Assembly (NCBI GenBank): GCA_021234155.1
Contig: JAJEKV010000024.1
Coordinates: forward strand, 17,383,030-17,447,029
Length of the DNA: 64,000 bases
Source of the DNA: Isoetes taiwanensis
Taxonomy: Eukaryota; Streptophyta; Lycopodiopsida; Isoetales; Isoetaceae
Reading direction: 5' to 3'
The notes under the pieces: model-generated
The model's database searches: none
Told to the model about the DNA's origin: nothing
What the model saw: only the letters and a program-made list of their open reading frames with translations
Made by a program: the position numbers and the translations under genes
Shown here: one piece after another, positions 22,671-35,482 of the stretch
Layout of the letters: every line of letters starts with the position of its first letter
Numbering within the stretch: position 1 is the stretch's first letter

Positions 22671-23560
22671 CAAAAGGGGATGAAAGCCCAAAAAGTATAA
22701 AGAAAAAGATAATGCAATGATAGGCTTGATATTCTACATCTATTTTGTACTGAGGTCTCTTGGAAGACATTACATTTCACATAATTTGGATTTTAAGGTT
22801 CGAATCCCTTATTCAGGTTGATAGCTTTTGCTATAAATTTAATGCTTTGCCATTCATATTTGCTGATGTGAATTTACAGCAAGCACTGTGTTGGATGAGT
22901 TATGTAATGCATCATAAAAGATCAAAGGCTACTGCACAAAGAACAAGAGAAGCATTTCTAGCTAAGTTGAGCTCTACAAAGCATCTTCACAAGATGCATG
23001 CTGAATAGGTTGCTAGCCAAAAGACAGGGTTAAATTCCTGTGCTAAATCAGACCAGTCCTCATGGTGCTCAATTTTTAATCCCAATAGTGGATATTGTTT
23101 AGTGCATTTTGGGCTGCCATATTTCTCTATCTGGATCAAGATGCATTTCTTACATGGTCCACAAATGAGATTTTTAGAGATTGCATGGGCATTTAAGGAG
23201 TACAAATCTACCTCAGAATTTGACCATTGCAACTCATCCAATTCTTTTTCAAAAAAGTTTCCAATGTAGCCTGATATTATACAATATTTATTGCATGTTA
23301 CTTGATCGACTAATAGTGGACCCCCTAAAGGGGATAAACTGCTCGCTAACGGTCAGGTTTCCCATGACATTTTGAAGCACGCAGCATACACGTTCAGGAA
23401 CACCTTCCATGATTCCATTCACTAAATTGCCGCTGTAAGCTAGTGGAATCTGTCCCGCAGAATTTCGGTTCATTTCGTTTGTGGAAGAACAGGCAGCTCA
23501 GAAAAAGAGCCCTAAAAATTGCCCTGCAAGTTTTGGGAAGTTGTTCGTTGGTGGTTGGCT
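22671..23560. other. Upstream region of the IFT gene; two weak minus-strand frames
   Basis: This stretch must hold the promoter of the gene starting at 23561. Minus frames at 23473-23288 and 23241-22987 have non-repetitive translations. The latter has a Cys pattern CGPCKKC..C. I recognise no family. They could be a divergent transcript 88 bp from the IFT start, or chance. Confidence 0.35.
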
Positions 23561-26500
23561 ATGGCATGGGGGCAGATGACAGTCACCATATATGGTCTCA
23601 TTCGTGATGCCAAACATGGAGATGCTATCAGGTAATTCGGATTATCTCTTCTCAATTATTGCACTGATTCTCGCCTAAATACTAATTTAGCATGGATCCT
23701 GGATGCGTGCAGAATACTTGAGGATCAACTCCGATGGTTTCCGGACAGCCAAGCAGCATTGTCTTTATTAGGTTACTGCCATTATGTCATCGGAGATTTT
23801 CATGCAGCTGCTGCCATGTAATGTCCTAGATAACCAACGTAGTTAAATTAGCATAGTCAAATTTATAAGTCCTGCCTGCAATTTCTTCTATGGAAAGAAA
23901 AAACAATATAAGGAAGACACTTCTCTGGATGCTTCATTATTGTCAACTGGGGGCTTGCCAGAAACTCGTCAGAAACTCGAGCTCCTTCCCAATTCTTTAC
24001 TCTCGAGTTCTTAGACCAAACATCTTTAGAATAGTTAATTACGAGGGTGCAGTATCTTTTTGAAGGTGTTTCAGTGTCTCTATTATCAAGCTATTCATCT
24101 GTCCGTTCCACCTTAGTTAAAGACTTTCAGATTCACCCAGCTCAGTAACTTCTGTATTTCATGCCAAACTTCTCCAAAACCAAATTTCTTGCAGTTGATG
24201 CACTTATTAAAATGATAGTATAGACTGCAGGTACCATAAGCTAATCAAACTCTGTCCAGAAAATGAAGACTACAATATGTACTATGCACAATCTCTGTAC
24301 AAGGTATTTTTCCAACTTTTTTCTTTTCCATTCTCGTACTTCTTGTTTATAAGTCTGACTATTGTCTGAATTTGTTATGAGTCCTAGGCTGGGATGCTCT
24401 CTGATGCATCTAAAGCATGTTTGGCAATTGAAAACCAGCAAGAGCAAGTTCTGAGTTTACAGGCTTGTATCAGATATGAGGATGGAGATATTGCTGGTAA
24501 TACATTTTGCATGCATTATTTGTGTCTACAGTTCTTATTGAAGCTTACGCTCCTCTACATGTTTTAGTGGCAATGGTACCTATCATATTTGATCACATAA
24601 GTGTAGGACAGAATCCTATGCATCTAAGTAAAGGAATCCATAATTATAATTCTATACAGAGGCAGCTGTTAAGTAGAGCCTACGTTAAACTCTAGTAGTC
24701 CCTCTGATTTCCTCAAGAGAGTAAACAACCTTCCTCATACTTGGTCTATTTATAGGCCACTCATTTGTGCACATCAATGCTAGTCTCATAACAATTATCA
24801 TTTCCCATTGCCTACTATCTTTTGCTATTATAGAGGATCTAGGGAAACCCTCACCCATGCCACTATACTCATTTTCTCAGCGAAACTAGGATCAAGAGCC
24901 AGCTTTCCAGTCAGGAGCTCAAGAAGCACCATCCCAAATGCGTGGACATCAATTCTTTTCATTTGCCCTCATTGTATAACAGAACGCTGACATGGTAAAA
25001 GAATGCATATGATTAGCAACAGCAAGATTACTTAGGAAAGACAGTTGTAGATGTACCTGGTGCAATATATCTGTAGGTATGAGCAATAGCAGACATAGAG
25101 AAATCCGTGTCATACTTCAAGTGAGCTACCATATCAGAATCTAATTGCCAAGGTTTGATGTTTTGGTGAAAAATCTGAGGATGGTGCAGGTATACAAGTG
25201 TATGTGCAGCATCCAATGCAATGTTGTATCTTGAGCTCCAGTCAAGGATATTGCCGTGTGCCTGATGCAGTGCATCATTTGAACTTCCTTGCTCTATGTA
25301 GTCATATAGTATGTAGCCGTTTCCATTTTTCACCAAGAAACTACTACCTTTACCAGGTCTCTGTGCTTCACCTTGCCTGGAGTTTCCAGCTCCTTGCGGA
25401 ATGATGCCTCTACTCTCTTGCTTGACAACTCTACCGTCTTTACTGGAAACGCTTTTCCAGAACTTATAACCACCTTGTGAACATCACCACATGAGCACCT
25501 TTTCCTATGATATTCTCATCTGTAAAGCTTCCCGTTGCTTCTCTTCCTTCTTGGATTCGGAGGTGTTAGCATAAAGAAACTTAAGCTCTTGAGCTCGTAA
25601 AGTATACCTCTCTTGTACATTATAGCATCTGAACAACACAAGTCATAACTAGAACACATAGTGCCAAAGTTCCAAGGAATTGCAACAACAGCCAGCCCTG
25701 TTTCGACCCCATTTACTTCCCTCAAGTGATACAATATGTGAAGGGCATGATATTTGCTGTACACAAATTCAGATTGCCCACGAATGATACTGGAGAAGAA
25801 GTTAAAACTTTATTCATGAGCTAGGGACGTCTGCTGATAAATTGTTGTAGGAGTTATCTAGCAGGGAAGACATATCAGACAACCTCTCAGGAATGGTGCT
25901 TTTCAACTTGTTATTTGGGAGATCCGTTCTCTCCAGCATTTTCAGGGAACCTAGCCCTTCTGTTATACTGCCGGGCAGCTTAAGCATAATGCTAAGATGG
26001 ATTAGCCTTCCAATCTTACCAGGTATACGACCTTGTAGTTTGTTTTCTCCCAAGCTTAGCTCATTAGATTCTGAAAAGATGAAACAAAATCTGGGATTTT
26101 GCCTGTCAAATTGTTCCCTTCCAATTTCAAACTCACTAAATTAGTGAGCTTACTTATTTCATTGGGAATTGACCTTAAAAGAAGATTGTTGCTCAGATCA
26201 AGACTAGCCAATGCTGGTGCAATTGCCAAGCCCTGCTGGAAAAGAACCACTTCGTTTGTTGCCTGCGAGGTTGACATGTTCCAACTTTGAAACGTTGAAA
26301 ATATTACTTGGAATAAGATCCAGAAAAAAAGTTATTCTGAAGTTCTAGCCTGGTCAAATTGTGGCATGATCCAATATCAGATGGAATATGACCCTTTAGT
26401 CTATTGAAAGCCAAGTCCAAATAATCTAGGCTTCAGCCAAACCAAATTTATCAGGAATTTTTCTATTCATAAAATTGTTTCCCAAATTTGCTGGAAGTCA

Positions 26501-29500
26501 GGTATAGGTGTGCTAGGTTGTTCATTACAACTTACAGGGTTATGTACATACTATAGCATGTGGCCTTGCTGTCTTGATGCTAATCCTTGAACTGCAAATT
26601 CATTCTCTGTTGCCTCTTGTTAAGTGCTGCTCTCGAAATATTGAGCACTTGAAGACTAGTAACACTCCCTGATCTCTTACCCTATAATTTAAATACTCCA
26701 CAAAAGAAATCCTTGACATAATTCATCACTGGAATGGGTGTGTAATATGTATAACAATAATACTATTTGCATTAAATATTATCTATCTACTTAGTTAGCC
26801 TTCAACCTTCAAGGCTTATACATCACTCTTTAGCAATTTGTTGCTTAGATTTATCTTAGCAGATTTCGAACCACATCTTGGACGTACTAATGAATTCTAT
26901 TTCTGATATCAAGAATTATGGCTTTAGCTCTTTGTTTTGAAGTGCTTGTTTGCATCTCAGGCAGCCGGGTGATTCTTGAAAAGATGTGCCACGAAGATTT
27001 GGATGCAATGATAAATCTTGGATGCTGTCTTTACAAGGTTGAACGGTTTAAGACATGGCTCTCTCAAATGTTGATACATAAATCTTGCAAGTTGATTGAA
27101 TGCCTTCTTATGTAATAATACTGATACTGCAGGAAGGAAATTACCAAGATTCTTATCACAAATTCACTGATGCTATGAATGCCGTTGGTTTTCAGGTATT
27201 CATCTCTACTTAAGAGGTCCAAAATGTGTGGTTCCATAACTTCACCTTAATCTTAGCTTTTTAATTATAAAGCATATTAGAATTTCGGTATTTTATCTGT
27301 TAGTTTACAGGTCCCTTTCAGCATGAAAGATGCAGGTCATAGGAGGGCTATGAAAGATGATCCATGCTCTTAGCCTGCACCTTTCAAAGCTTTTGTTCAA
27401 ACAACTGCTCTACCCTCCCTGGCAAAGATGGTAGCAAACAAATTACCAGTTTACTTTCCATTATTTGATGGCGTCACTCTGGAAATCATGCACTGGAAAT
27501 TATGCACAGCATTTCAAATGGCTCTGATGGCACAGGCCGACTAAGATTTTCTTTACAAGATCACCTGATTTCTCCAGTGCTGGCTCTTGCGTCAACAAAA
27601 GGCATGTGGCTAAGAAAGGCATACAAGAATGTTGGCATGCTAAAGCTTCACGTGATGTGCAATGGCTACCTAGTTAAACCTGCCATTACACTTATCCAGA
27701 AAGAGAGAGATTATATTCCATATCATGATTTACCAATATAATTATGTACTTACATCAATTCGTGTCCTTCTACAGCCAGAATTAGCCTACAACAGGGCAG
27801 TTTGTCTTTACCAGTTGAAGCATTTTGCTGCAGGTCTCTACAATTATGTCGCATTTATGATTGTACTAAACTTTATCAGTATGCTAGTTTCTTATTTTGA
27901 AAATGTTTTGCCATGAAGCAATCAAACTCATCACTGAAATTTTTGACTTTGGTGTGACACAATACCCGGAGCTTAGCGTTGGTAGGTATGTTCGTATTAT
28001 TTTGAACTTCACACTATTTTAGATAAGTGACACATAGCTAACATAGGCTAATTTGTATTTCGATTATAACATGAAGCCACATGGAGCGTGTAGAATTATG
28101 CAGTGTTGGAAATTGCCAAACTCTCAAAGAGTCTGCTTTGATAGAAGCTTTCAATCTGAAGGTTCATATTTTTGTATCCCATTTATTCTAGCATGCTAAT
28201 GTTGCCTTGTTTCTCCACTTCCGTTAAGCTGCGGTTAGCAATTCTTTGATGATAGTTCATTCACACAGGCCAGCATAGAGTATGCTAGCGAAAATATTGC
28301 TGCAGCTAAAGAAGCCCTTGATGATATGCCACCGCGTTCAGAAGAAGAGCTTGATTCTGTAAGCCTTCAATGATTAATATGTTGGAGGTTCTTTTAGCAA
28401 TCAATAATTGAAATCATACAATTGAGTAGGTGACACTACATAACCAAGCCTTGATAAACATGGACACCGATCCAACTTCTGGGTTTCGCAAGCTCAATTT
28501 CTTGATACAAGTAAGTGCTCACATCAGAAGTTACACCACATCTCTAGGCCTAAAATTCAAAATATAGACAGCTTGATAAAACTCCAAGATAATGATTAAT
28601 ATTTGTTTTCAGCAATGTTATGCAGAAAATTGTCTTATAAGATTAAGTTTAGTGCAAATATTAAAAGCCCTATGCTTATCATGTATACCTATGTAAATCT
28701 TTTACTGATATTATCTTTCGTCTCTTACAGAATCCACCATTTCCACAGGAAGCTTTTGGCAATCTGCTCTTACTTTATTGCAAGTCTTCTTATGGGTTTT
28801 ATGATCTTGCAGCTGATCTTATGGCAGAGCATGCAAATGATGTGTTCAAGTATGTCTCTCAGGTATTGATTCTTTTGGAACACTGGCATAAGATACATCA
28901 CGTCCTCATTTATGAGCAAAATAGCTCAGATTATCAATGCTCCTGTGGCCTAAATCACAAACTTTTTCCTTCACACACGTGTCATTTCTATGTTTTGTGA
29001 CTCATTCTAATTTCTTTTAGAGGTCTCTAAATTTTGTCACTCATCCTCATTTGTTTTAAAGGTGTGACATCTCTCCTCTAATTTTCTTTTTCAGAGTACA
29101 CTGCTTATTATTGTTTACACTGCCAGTGCAGGATTTACATGATTTTATTAGTGCCATAATGTTGGCTCAATCATCTGTGGAGGTATGGTTGAAAGTCTTC
29201 CCTAATGTCATGTTAATTTCCTGCCACTTTAACATTACTAGAGGAATTTGCAGGACGCATATCAGAAATTCAGTGAATTGGCTACTCGTCACAGTGAATC
29301 TATGCGTCGGTTGACAAAACAAATCCAGGAGAATTGTATATCTCGTGACCAAGACGCTCATAAGAGAACCATAACTGAATATGATGATGCCCTTGAGGTG
29401 ATTATAAATATGAAAATGTGAATGTTCCTAGTTTTTGAATAAAACGGATATAAAATATCACAAATAGAAACCTTTTTTAAAGACTTAAAACATAAACTTA

Positions 29501-30793
29501 TACAAAGCACTTAAGACTTTGAACTTAAGTTTGCTTTTTGATAATCATTTTTTCTACCAGTTGCTATGTTTTAACTAACCATTGTGTTTCAGCAGAATTA
29601 TCTTCCGGTGGTGATGGCCATGGCTAAAATATTTTGGGATAGAGAAGACTATGCACAAGTTGAGCGCATTTTTCTCCAATCAGCTGATTTTTGTTCCGAA
29701 CATCCAACATGGAAACTGAATGTTGCACATACATTCTTTATGCAGGTACACATTAGATTACTTGAGCTATAATGCTCATTCATATGTTTTCTGCCAGATT
29801 TACAGGCTTGAACTGAAATGTTATTTATGATGATACATGATGAACAATAAGATATTCACCAGATTTAATTTTAAGATATTTACCAGATTCAGATTTTCTT
29901 GTATTTGCTGCCCTTATTGTGTAGGTGATAATCCAATGTAGTGGGTTAATGAAATCATTTGATTCTACAGGATAATAGGTATAAAGAAGCCATAGCTTAC
30001 TACGAGCCAATTGTCAAGAAGGCAGGAGATGATATGTTGAGAGTTCCAGCTATTGTGATTGCCAATCTTTGTGTTTCATATATTATGACTAGTCAGGTAT
30101 ATAAAAAATGATATTTGTGCCGATTTAATAAAAGTTCTAAACTCCATTTGATCTTGATTGCTTTTTCTTACGCATGTCCTTAAGAATGAGGAGGCTGAAG
30201 ACATGATGCGCAAGATCGAGAAAGAAGAAGAGAGATCGCATTACGAGGTCAGTCAATAGAGTATGTTTGTTCCTACTATAGTTGTTTTCGTTGCTAAAAG
30301 GCATGCCATCATACTTTTCACAGAACCCCAATAAACAAGAGCTTCATCTTTGTATTGTCAATCTGGTGATTGGCACACTCTATTGTGCAAAGCAAAATTT
30401 TGAGTTTGGGATCAGCCGTATCATAAGAAGTCTTGAGCCATATGGAAAGAAACTTGAAACTGATACGTGGTTCTATGCTAAGCGCTGCTTTCTGGCTCTT
30501 ATAGATAACCTCGCAAAGCAGATGATATTGGTAAGCTAAAGTGCAGTTTATGATATTACTTTATGTGGCAAATTCGCTGATGGGTGAACCAACTGCAGTT
30601 AAAAGACTCCACATTTGCAGATATAGATGAATTCCTCGACGGTGCTGAAGCTCATGGAAAAAAAATATTAACACAAGTCACGAGCTTTGCAAGTGTTAAT
30701 GATAAAGAAACGCCAATACATGAAAGGGGGACTCCAACCATATCCCAAGAATCTCGTCTCCTAAAACGCATGTTTTTGAAATTGAGAGAATGA
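23561..30793 (+). CDS. IFT70: Intraflagellar transport protein IFT70 (TTC30), 19 exons
   Basis: IFT70/TTC30 is a TPR subunit of IFT complex B, needed to build cilia and flagella; in plants it would serve the motile sperm. Exons: 23561-23631, 23713-23817, 24231-24303, 24388-24496, 26961-27037, 27133-27195, 27776-27833, 27919-27985, 28077-28161, 28269-28358, 28430-28510, 28731-28862, 29132-29182, 29254-29397, 29593-29745, 29971-30096, 30185-30247, 30324-30530, 30599-30793. All 18 introns are GT-AG and phases agree, giving 649 aa; the animal protein is about 665. Landmarks are 'YGLIRDAKHGDAIR' at the N-terminus, then 'DMPPRSEEELDSVTLHNQAL', 'WKLNVAHTFFMQ', 'YYEPIVKKAGDDML', 'LCVSYIMTSQNEEAE' and 'HLCIVNLVIGTLYCAK'. 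TPR repeats cover most of the length. No stop or frameshift is seen, so it is probably functional. Intron 4 (2464 bp) carries a receptor-kinase pseudogene. Confidence 0.93.
24800..26540 (-). pseudogene. LRR receptor-like kinase pseudogene inside IFT70 intron 4
   Basis: On minus, from about 26540 down, LRRs come first ('LASLDLSNNLL', 'IPNEISKLTNLVSLKLEGNN', 'LTGKIPDF'), then a hydrophobic stretch near 25700-25650. The kinase follows: 'FRKELETPGKVKHRDLVKV' (about 25400), 'IFHQNIKPWQLDSD' (about 25150) and 'IDVHAFGMVLLELLTGK' (about 24950-24900). It resembles plant LRR-RLKs in order and spacing. The catalytic HRD is HQN, DFG is DFS, and stops and frameshifts recur, so it is inactive. No introns of its own are obvious, and no poly(A) or target duplication was identified, so its route of insertion is open. 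Confidence 0.8.
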
Positions 30794-32514
30794 AAAACAG
30801 CCACAAATAATTAGACTCGGTTTATCCTGACAAGTACCAATGCAATCGATGGACCTGGTTGGTTGACACCACAAAAATGAAAACGTGTTCCATGTATTTA
30901 AGAATTCCATGGACTTTTCTGGCAAACTTCTTGAAAATTTGAGAGATCTATTTCAAATTTCAACAAGTAGGATGCGATATGTTTGTCCTAACCAAACATG
31001 CATATCAGCCCCAAAATCAAAATTGAAAAAATGATTATATTTTATTATTATACAAGAAATTTAGTGTAGCAACCTTGACCCATGGGTGTAGAAGAGTCTT
31101 GAACATGCCACATAGGCATGGGATGGCCTTGACTTGTGGGTTTAAGCTTGTTAATAATACCTTCATTGATGTCACCTCACACTTTTTAGCCACACCTTGT
31201 TTATAATGCCTTCATTCCATCGATATCGGGAGAGGATAACTTCATTTGGTCGATATCGGGAGAGGATAACAGCCAAGCCCTAGGGATCCCGGAGGAGGGG
31301 ATAACCAACCGTGATCTTGATCCCCCATGGACGGCTGAGATTTCACGGGGTGTTGAATGGCCAAGATCAGCTTGATGGTACCTGGCCAGTGTCAGTACCT
31401 GAAATGGGGTCCCTGCACAGACTCCAACGGGGCCCCTGAACAGACTCCGTCGACAATGGCTCGGGATTCCGGAGGACGGGATTTCTAGCTCTGGGATCCC
31501 CAAAACCAGGATAAATATATCGTCACCCCATTGGGATCACCATCTCACACTTTTGCTTGACTAGTCCTTTTATCTAAGCACCCTGCTACTCTATAGCTCG
31601 CCTTCATATGGAACCTTATGTATATTCCAAGTATGGCACCCTTCCATCATGGTGAATCTATAGCTAGATAATTGAGTCCCTTCCAACATGGTGAATCTAT
31701 AGCTAGCTAATTGAGTCTGCTCCGGTTATGAGTCTTCGATGTTTGATCATCTTGCATACATCTGAAAGTATATCACTAAAATAGCTACATCCTTGCCTGA
31801 AAGATCAGTAGACATGTGTTGGCAGTATGCTTTTAGTTTGCAGCCACTGAACCTTATTCGACTTCCAAATCAAGCAAACTTGTTATCTCGGCATCATCTT
31901 TGGAGGGCTATTAACAAGCTAGGGCATTACCTTGAAAGGACTATGCCTTGGCCTGGAACTATAGGAGCGTGTCTGATGACTGTTGGGATGACGAGAGAGC
32001 TCCAACTGTTTAGACATGTTTGAGAGCAGGAGATTCGAGTAGTTCCAACTTGAAAATGTCATGGAGTAAACTGTGTGCATAAAAATACAACATTACAATC
32101 ATATGAAAACCATAGCAAAATGACTGTATAATTATACGTTTTGCGCGCGAACTATTTTTTGTGATATTCGTGGTCAAAATTTGGAGCATCATATCTCAGT
32201 GCCACCCTGGGATGTATTCATGATGCTGGTGATATCAACAACTAGTATTGTTGAGATTTGGTTATGCACATGGATATGCTAGTTCTGGCTATGTCATGGA
32301 TATGATATGGTATCATGGACATTATAATTATTTTGACATGTGGAACATGTATTGTATTCTTGATTGGTGCATGAGTGCATATCCTTTGGGGTTGAAGTTC
32401 TGTGGTTATTCTTATTCTTGATATCAGGCATTGCCACCTCGATGAGGGTGCTTCGTCGCGCTACCTGGCTTGAAAATGGTTCCTAACATTAGTTGTAGGT
32501 TAGGAGGGTGTGTA
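30794..32514. other. No recognisable gene; small tandem repeats
   Basis: TCGATATCGGGAGAGGATAA occurs twice at about 31220-31270. A CATGGTGAATCTATAGCTAG-type block repeats at 31640-31710. The minus frame at 31503-31201 is built partly on these repeats and I do not support it as a gene. IFT70 3' UTR presumably occupies the first few hundred bases. Confidence 0.5.
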
Positions 32515-32522
32515 CACATGAG
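32515..32522. repeat. hAT target duplication, left copy
   Basis: CACATGAG is repeated at 39303-39310, exactly outside the CAGTG...CACTG ends. Confidence 0.92.
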
Positions 32523-32705
32523 CAGTGTAGGTTACGTACGCGTACGGTACCCTTGAAGTACCTACCGTACCGACCTGGGACGTACAATACGTATGGATAG
32601 AAAACGTGCACCTTTCTTTTTTGATTTTTGGATTGGTTTACGTACGCGTACGTAACGTATTGTTACGTAACGTACCGTACCATACGTACCATACGTACGG
32701 TAAAA
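32523..32705. repeat. hAT left subterminal CGTACG array
   Basis: TACGTACGCGTACGGTACC and its reverse recur several times in 180 bp (about 32535-32560, 32638-32665, 32665-32700). Such subterminal arrays bind hAT transposases in known elements (Ac). The extreme palindromicity here is unusual. Confidence 0.75.
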
Positions 32706-33374
32706 TAACGTGTTCAAAATTTTTTTTCCCCCAAAATTCCTTTATTTCTCGCTTTTTTTTCCCTTTTCTTTGAATATTAGTCGAATTAATGAAGGAAACC
32801 CTAAGTATTATCGAAACCCTAACCTAAATTTGCTCGAACTACCACTGTTGCTTATGAGCTCGGCTGCAGTGGCGATCTCGAACGGCAGGCTCTGCGGTAG
32901 CAAGGAAGATCGACCAAGCACATCAGTTTGTAAGCAGCATGAGTTTTCGGCCATTTCTCTAGTTTATCAGCTGCTCCACCTTCTGGAATCATATTCACTT
33001 GCTTTTTAAGATTTTGCAAGGTAAATAGAATAATCTTTCATTTCCATGGCATGTATTTTCACACATACTGTTCATTTATTTTCCAGGATAGATAACCAAT
33101 CATACATGCTGCAGAGGCAATGGTTTTTCTTCATCTATTGCTTGGACTAACTGCCACAGCCTACATCATCCACGGCTTGGACGAACTGTAATAAATAAAC
33201 CACTGATCTGGCTCTGCTGCAAGGTAGTATTTCTACTATTTTCTGATATGGAAATAGTGTCTGGCATATCATTCTTTTGAGCAATTTACTGATTTGCTTA
33301 TTATGGTCACAGATATATGTATCTCATTGTTAGTTTACGTTGGATTGGAGTGCTGTGTTATGGTTCCCCAGGTG

Positions 33375-33755
33375 CGTATATCCTAGTATTAGAATGTAGA
33401 TCGACTGCCTGCCATAGACAAAGCTATGTAGATATGCCTGAACTACACAATTTGAGAAGAATAGTATTTGGGATTATATTTGGAATATATCATCCATTCG
33501 ACCAGTCAAGGAGCCAGATCTCTATTGTATTTGCTCTTACTGCTAGCCAGTTGTTTTATCTTATTTTTTCCAAACCTTACATACAGAGGGGGTGCAGGCT
33601 GTCGAGTCCTTCTCCTTATTAGCTGAAGGTGGTGTATTTGCAGCTGCACTTGGGCTTCTTTTACAAGGTCACCCGTGGCATAATCAGAAAGGAGTAGGCA
33701 TAGCTATGCTTGCTTTCCTATTAACAAGCTTTGCCTATCAGACAGGTTGATAATT
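33375..33755 (+). other. Possible captured membrane-protein exon(s) inside the hAT
   Basis: A frame reading 'DQSRSQISIVFALTASQLFY' then 'LIFSKPYIQRG' is followed, one frame shifted, by 'VQAVESFSLLAEGGVFAAAL' and 'GIAMLAFLLTSFAYQTG'. It has two to three hydrophobic segments and a splice-like boundary before 33375 (CAG) and after 33758 (GGTTGA). This looks like a piece of a polytopic membrane protein gene picked up by the transposon. I do not recognise the family. Confidence 0.4.
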
Positions 33756-34031
33756 CCTTTAGATAGTGATTGTAGGACGTTTCCATTGGCTACTGTCACT
33801 AAAACAGGCTTATCAAGTGTAGATTAGCGACAGTTTGTGATGTGGTGACAGTACGTTGAGAAGTCCCCTGAATGCATGAGGAAGTATTTCAGACTAGGAA
33901 GTAGGGCGTGATCTGCAGCCATAGTAAGATTCCTGATATACCTGTGGTTTGCTACTTACATTTTTTGTACTTTGCTTCCAAAGTACCGCCACCTTCGGTT
34001 TAGGCCTTGCATTGGAATCTATGGTGACCTT

Positions 34032-34460
34032 TTACTCCACAAAGCCCGCAAGTGATTGAGCACGCAAGACGCTATTCAAAAAAAAGATAAAGCGGATCCA
34101 CCGCTTTTGCGTAAGTCTTTTCCTTATCTTTATGTGCTTGAGCATAATTAAGCCGTTGATGTTTGAAACTTCAAGTTTAGCAATTTTGCTTCTATTGAAG
34201 ATCATGAAAGGAGACCAGTTCACCCCTTATGACTTTGAATACTCACTACTTATTGAGAGTAGGATCCTCCATAGCGCATAAAAGATGATAAGAGTGATAT
34301 TTTCATCCTCCAACTTAGTTCCTTTTTGGGTGCTTGAAGTTTCTGAACGTTTTCTGCAGCATCCCGTACATTCTTCAATTGTGAGTTTCTCCATTGCTAC
34401 TTGATATGCTTGACTCTTCCTAATCTTTTCAATGCCTAGGTCTATTCCAAATAATCCCAA
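34032..34460 (-). pseudogene. Possible Copia-type gag remnant
   Basis: Two minus frames read in a gag-like order: 'AYQVAMEKLTIEEC' and 'GTKLEDENITLIIF', then 'SNINGLIMLKHIKIRKRL'. The resemblance to Copia gag helices is weak and several stops interrupt it. It would be nested in, or captured by, the hAT element. Confidence 0.25.
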
Positions 34461-34941
34461 GCTTCTTGGAATGTTGTGAATCCAAAGAAGCTAGGGAATG
34501 CATAAGAGCGGAACAATCAAGTGCGATTCATTTATCAAGGTTCTAAGGCAGATCCAAAATCAACCGAACTAAAAATGTTAAGAGAATCAGCCAAGGCAAG
34601 CTTTCCAGGAATTAAAAAGGATGTGGAGTCTTCTGGAGCTAATGAGTGCATCATTGTGGCATGCTTCCATTTCCCAGTTTTGCATGAATGAAGCCCAAGG
34701 AATATTGCTAGATCAGGCTAAAATCTTTTGCATTCTAGTTAGTTAGAAAATAATTGTTTGAGGTGACTTGGCGGTGTCTCCATTATCTTTGCCAATGGTA
34801 TGACAAGTGGATTTGAATGTTTTTAGTTGTGCCTATGCTTCTATTTTCCAGTTTTGCATGAAGCTTATCCTTAATGCAGGTCTGAAGCAAGGACATGATG
34901 CTGCGGAGGATTTCTGGAACGTTGGGCATGGTAATAAAATC

Positions 34942-35225
34942 AAGGCTGCCATTGTTCATTTTGAAGCTTTTTTTTTTGTGCAATTTATTCATTTGTATCC
35001 CCTGTTAATCTACACAAGGATAAAATGGGTCTGCTGCAACTCCTTCAGGAACACAAGAACGAGCATGGTAAGCAAGGCTGCCATTGTTCATTTTCAAGCC
35101 TTTTTTTCCTTTTTGCAGTTTGCTCATTTGCTTGTTTGCTTGTTTTGATAATAGATGTACATGTATTACCCCACTCTTAGTTCACACAAAACCGCAACGA
35201 GTCTGCCGCAACTTTCAGCAAAGGG
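34942..35225. repeat. Imperfect direct duplication of about 135 bp
   Basis: AAGGCTGCCATTGTTCATTT (34942) recurs at about 35078. Both are followed by a T-rich tract, a GTTTGCTCATT/CAATTTATTCATT block, and a CACACAA..G.CTGCCGCAACT/CTGCTGCAACT block. Non-coding, upstream of the transposase. Confidence 0.7.
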
Positions 35226-35482
35226 ACCTTCCATGTCCTTGTGCACTTGAAGACAAAGTCAAGTGAGTTCAGAATCAGTTAATGTTCAGAATCAATTATT
35301 AATTTAAGTGCTTTAATTTAAGACTTTAATGTTCTTTACTAGTATGGCTGAAGTGCTTTAATTTAAGCGCAATATAAACGGCAAGAAACTAACAAAATGA
35401 AGCTAAAAAAATATTATTTACTGGCCAGTTAACAATGTTGCATGTTAACAATGCTTGTAAGAACATTTTTTGCTTTTCTAGG

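Noticed and set aside
22794-22815. tRNA T-arm-like GGTTCGAATCC
   Set aside because: No A box, anticodon arm or acceptor pairing is found upstream or downstream.
31201-31503. 100-residue minus frame with repeated SSGIP and SSPDID
   Set aside because: It results from short tandem DNA repeats and has no domain or start context.
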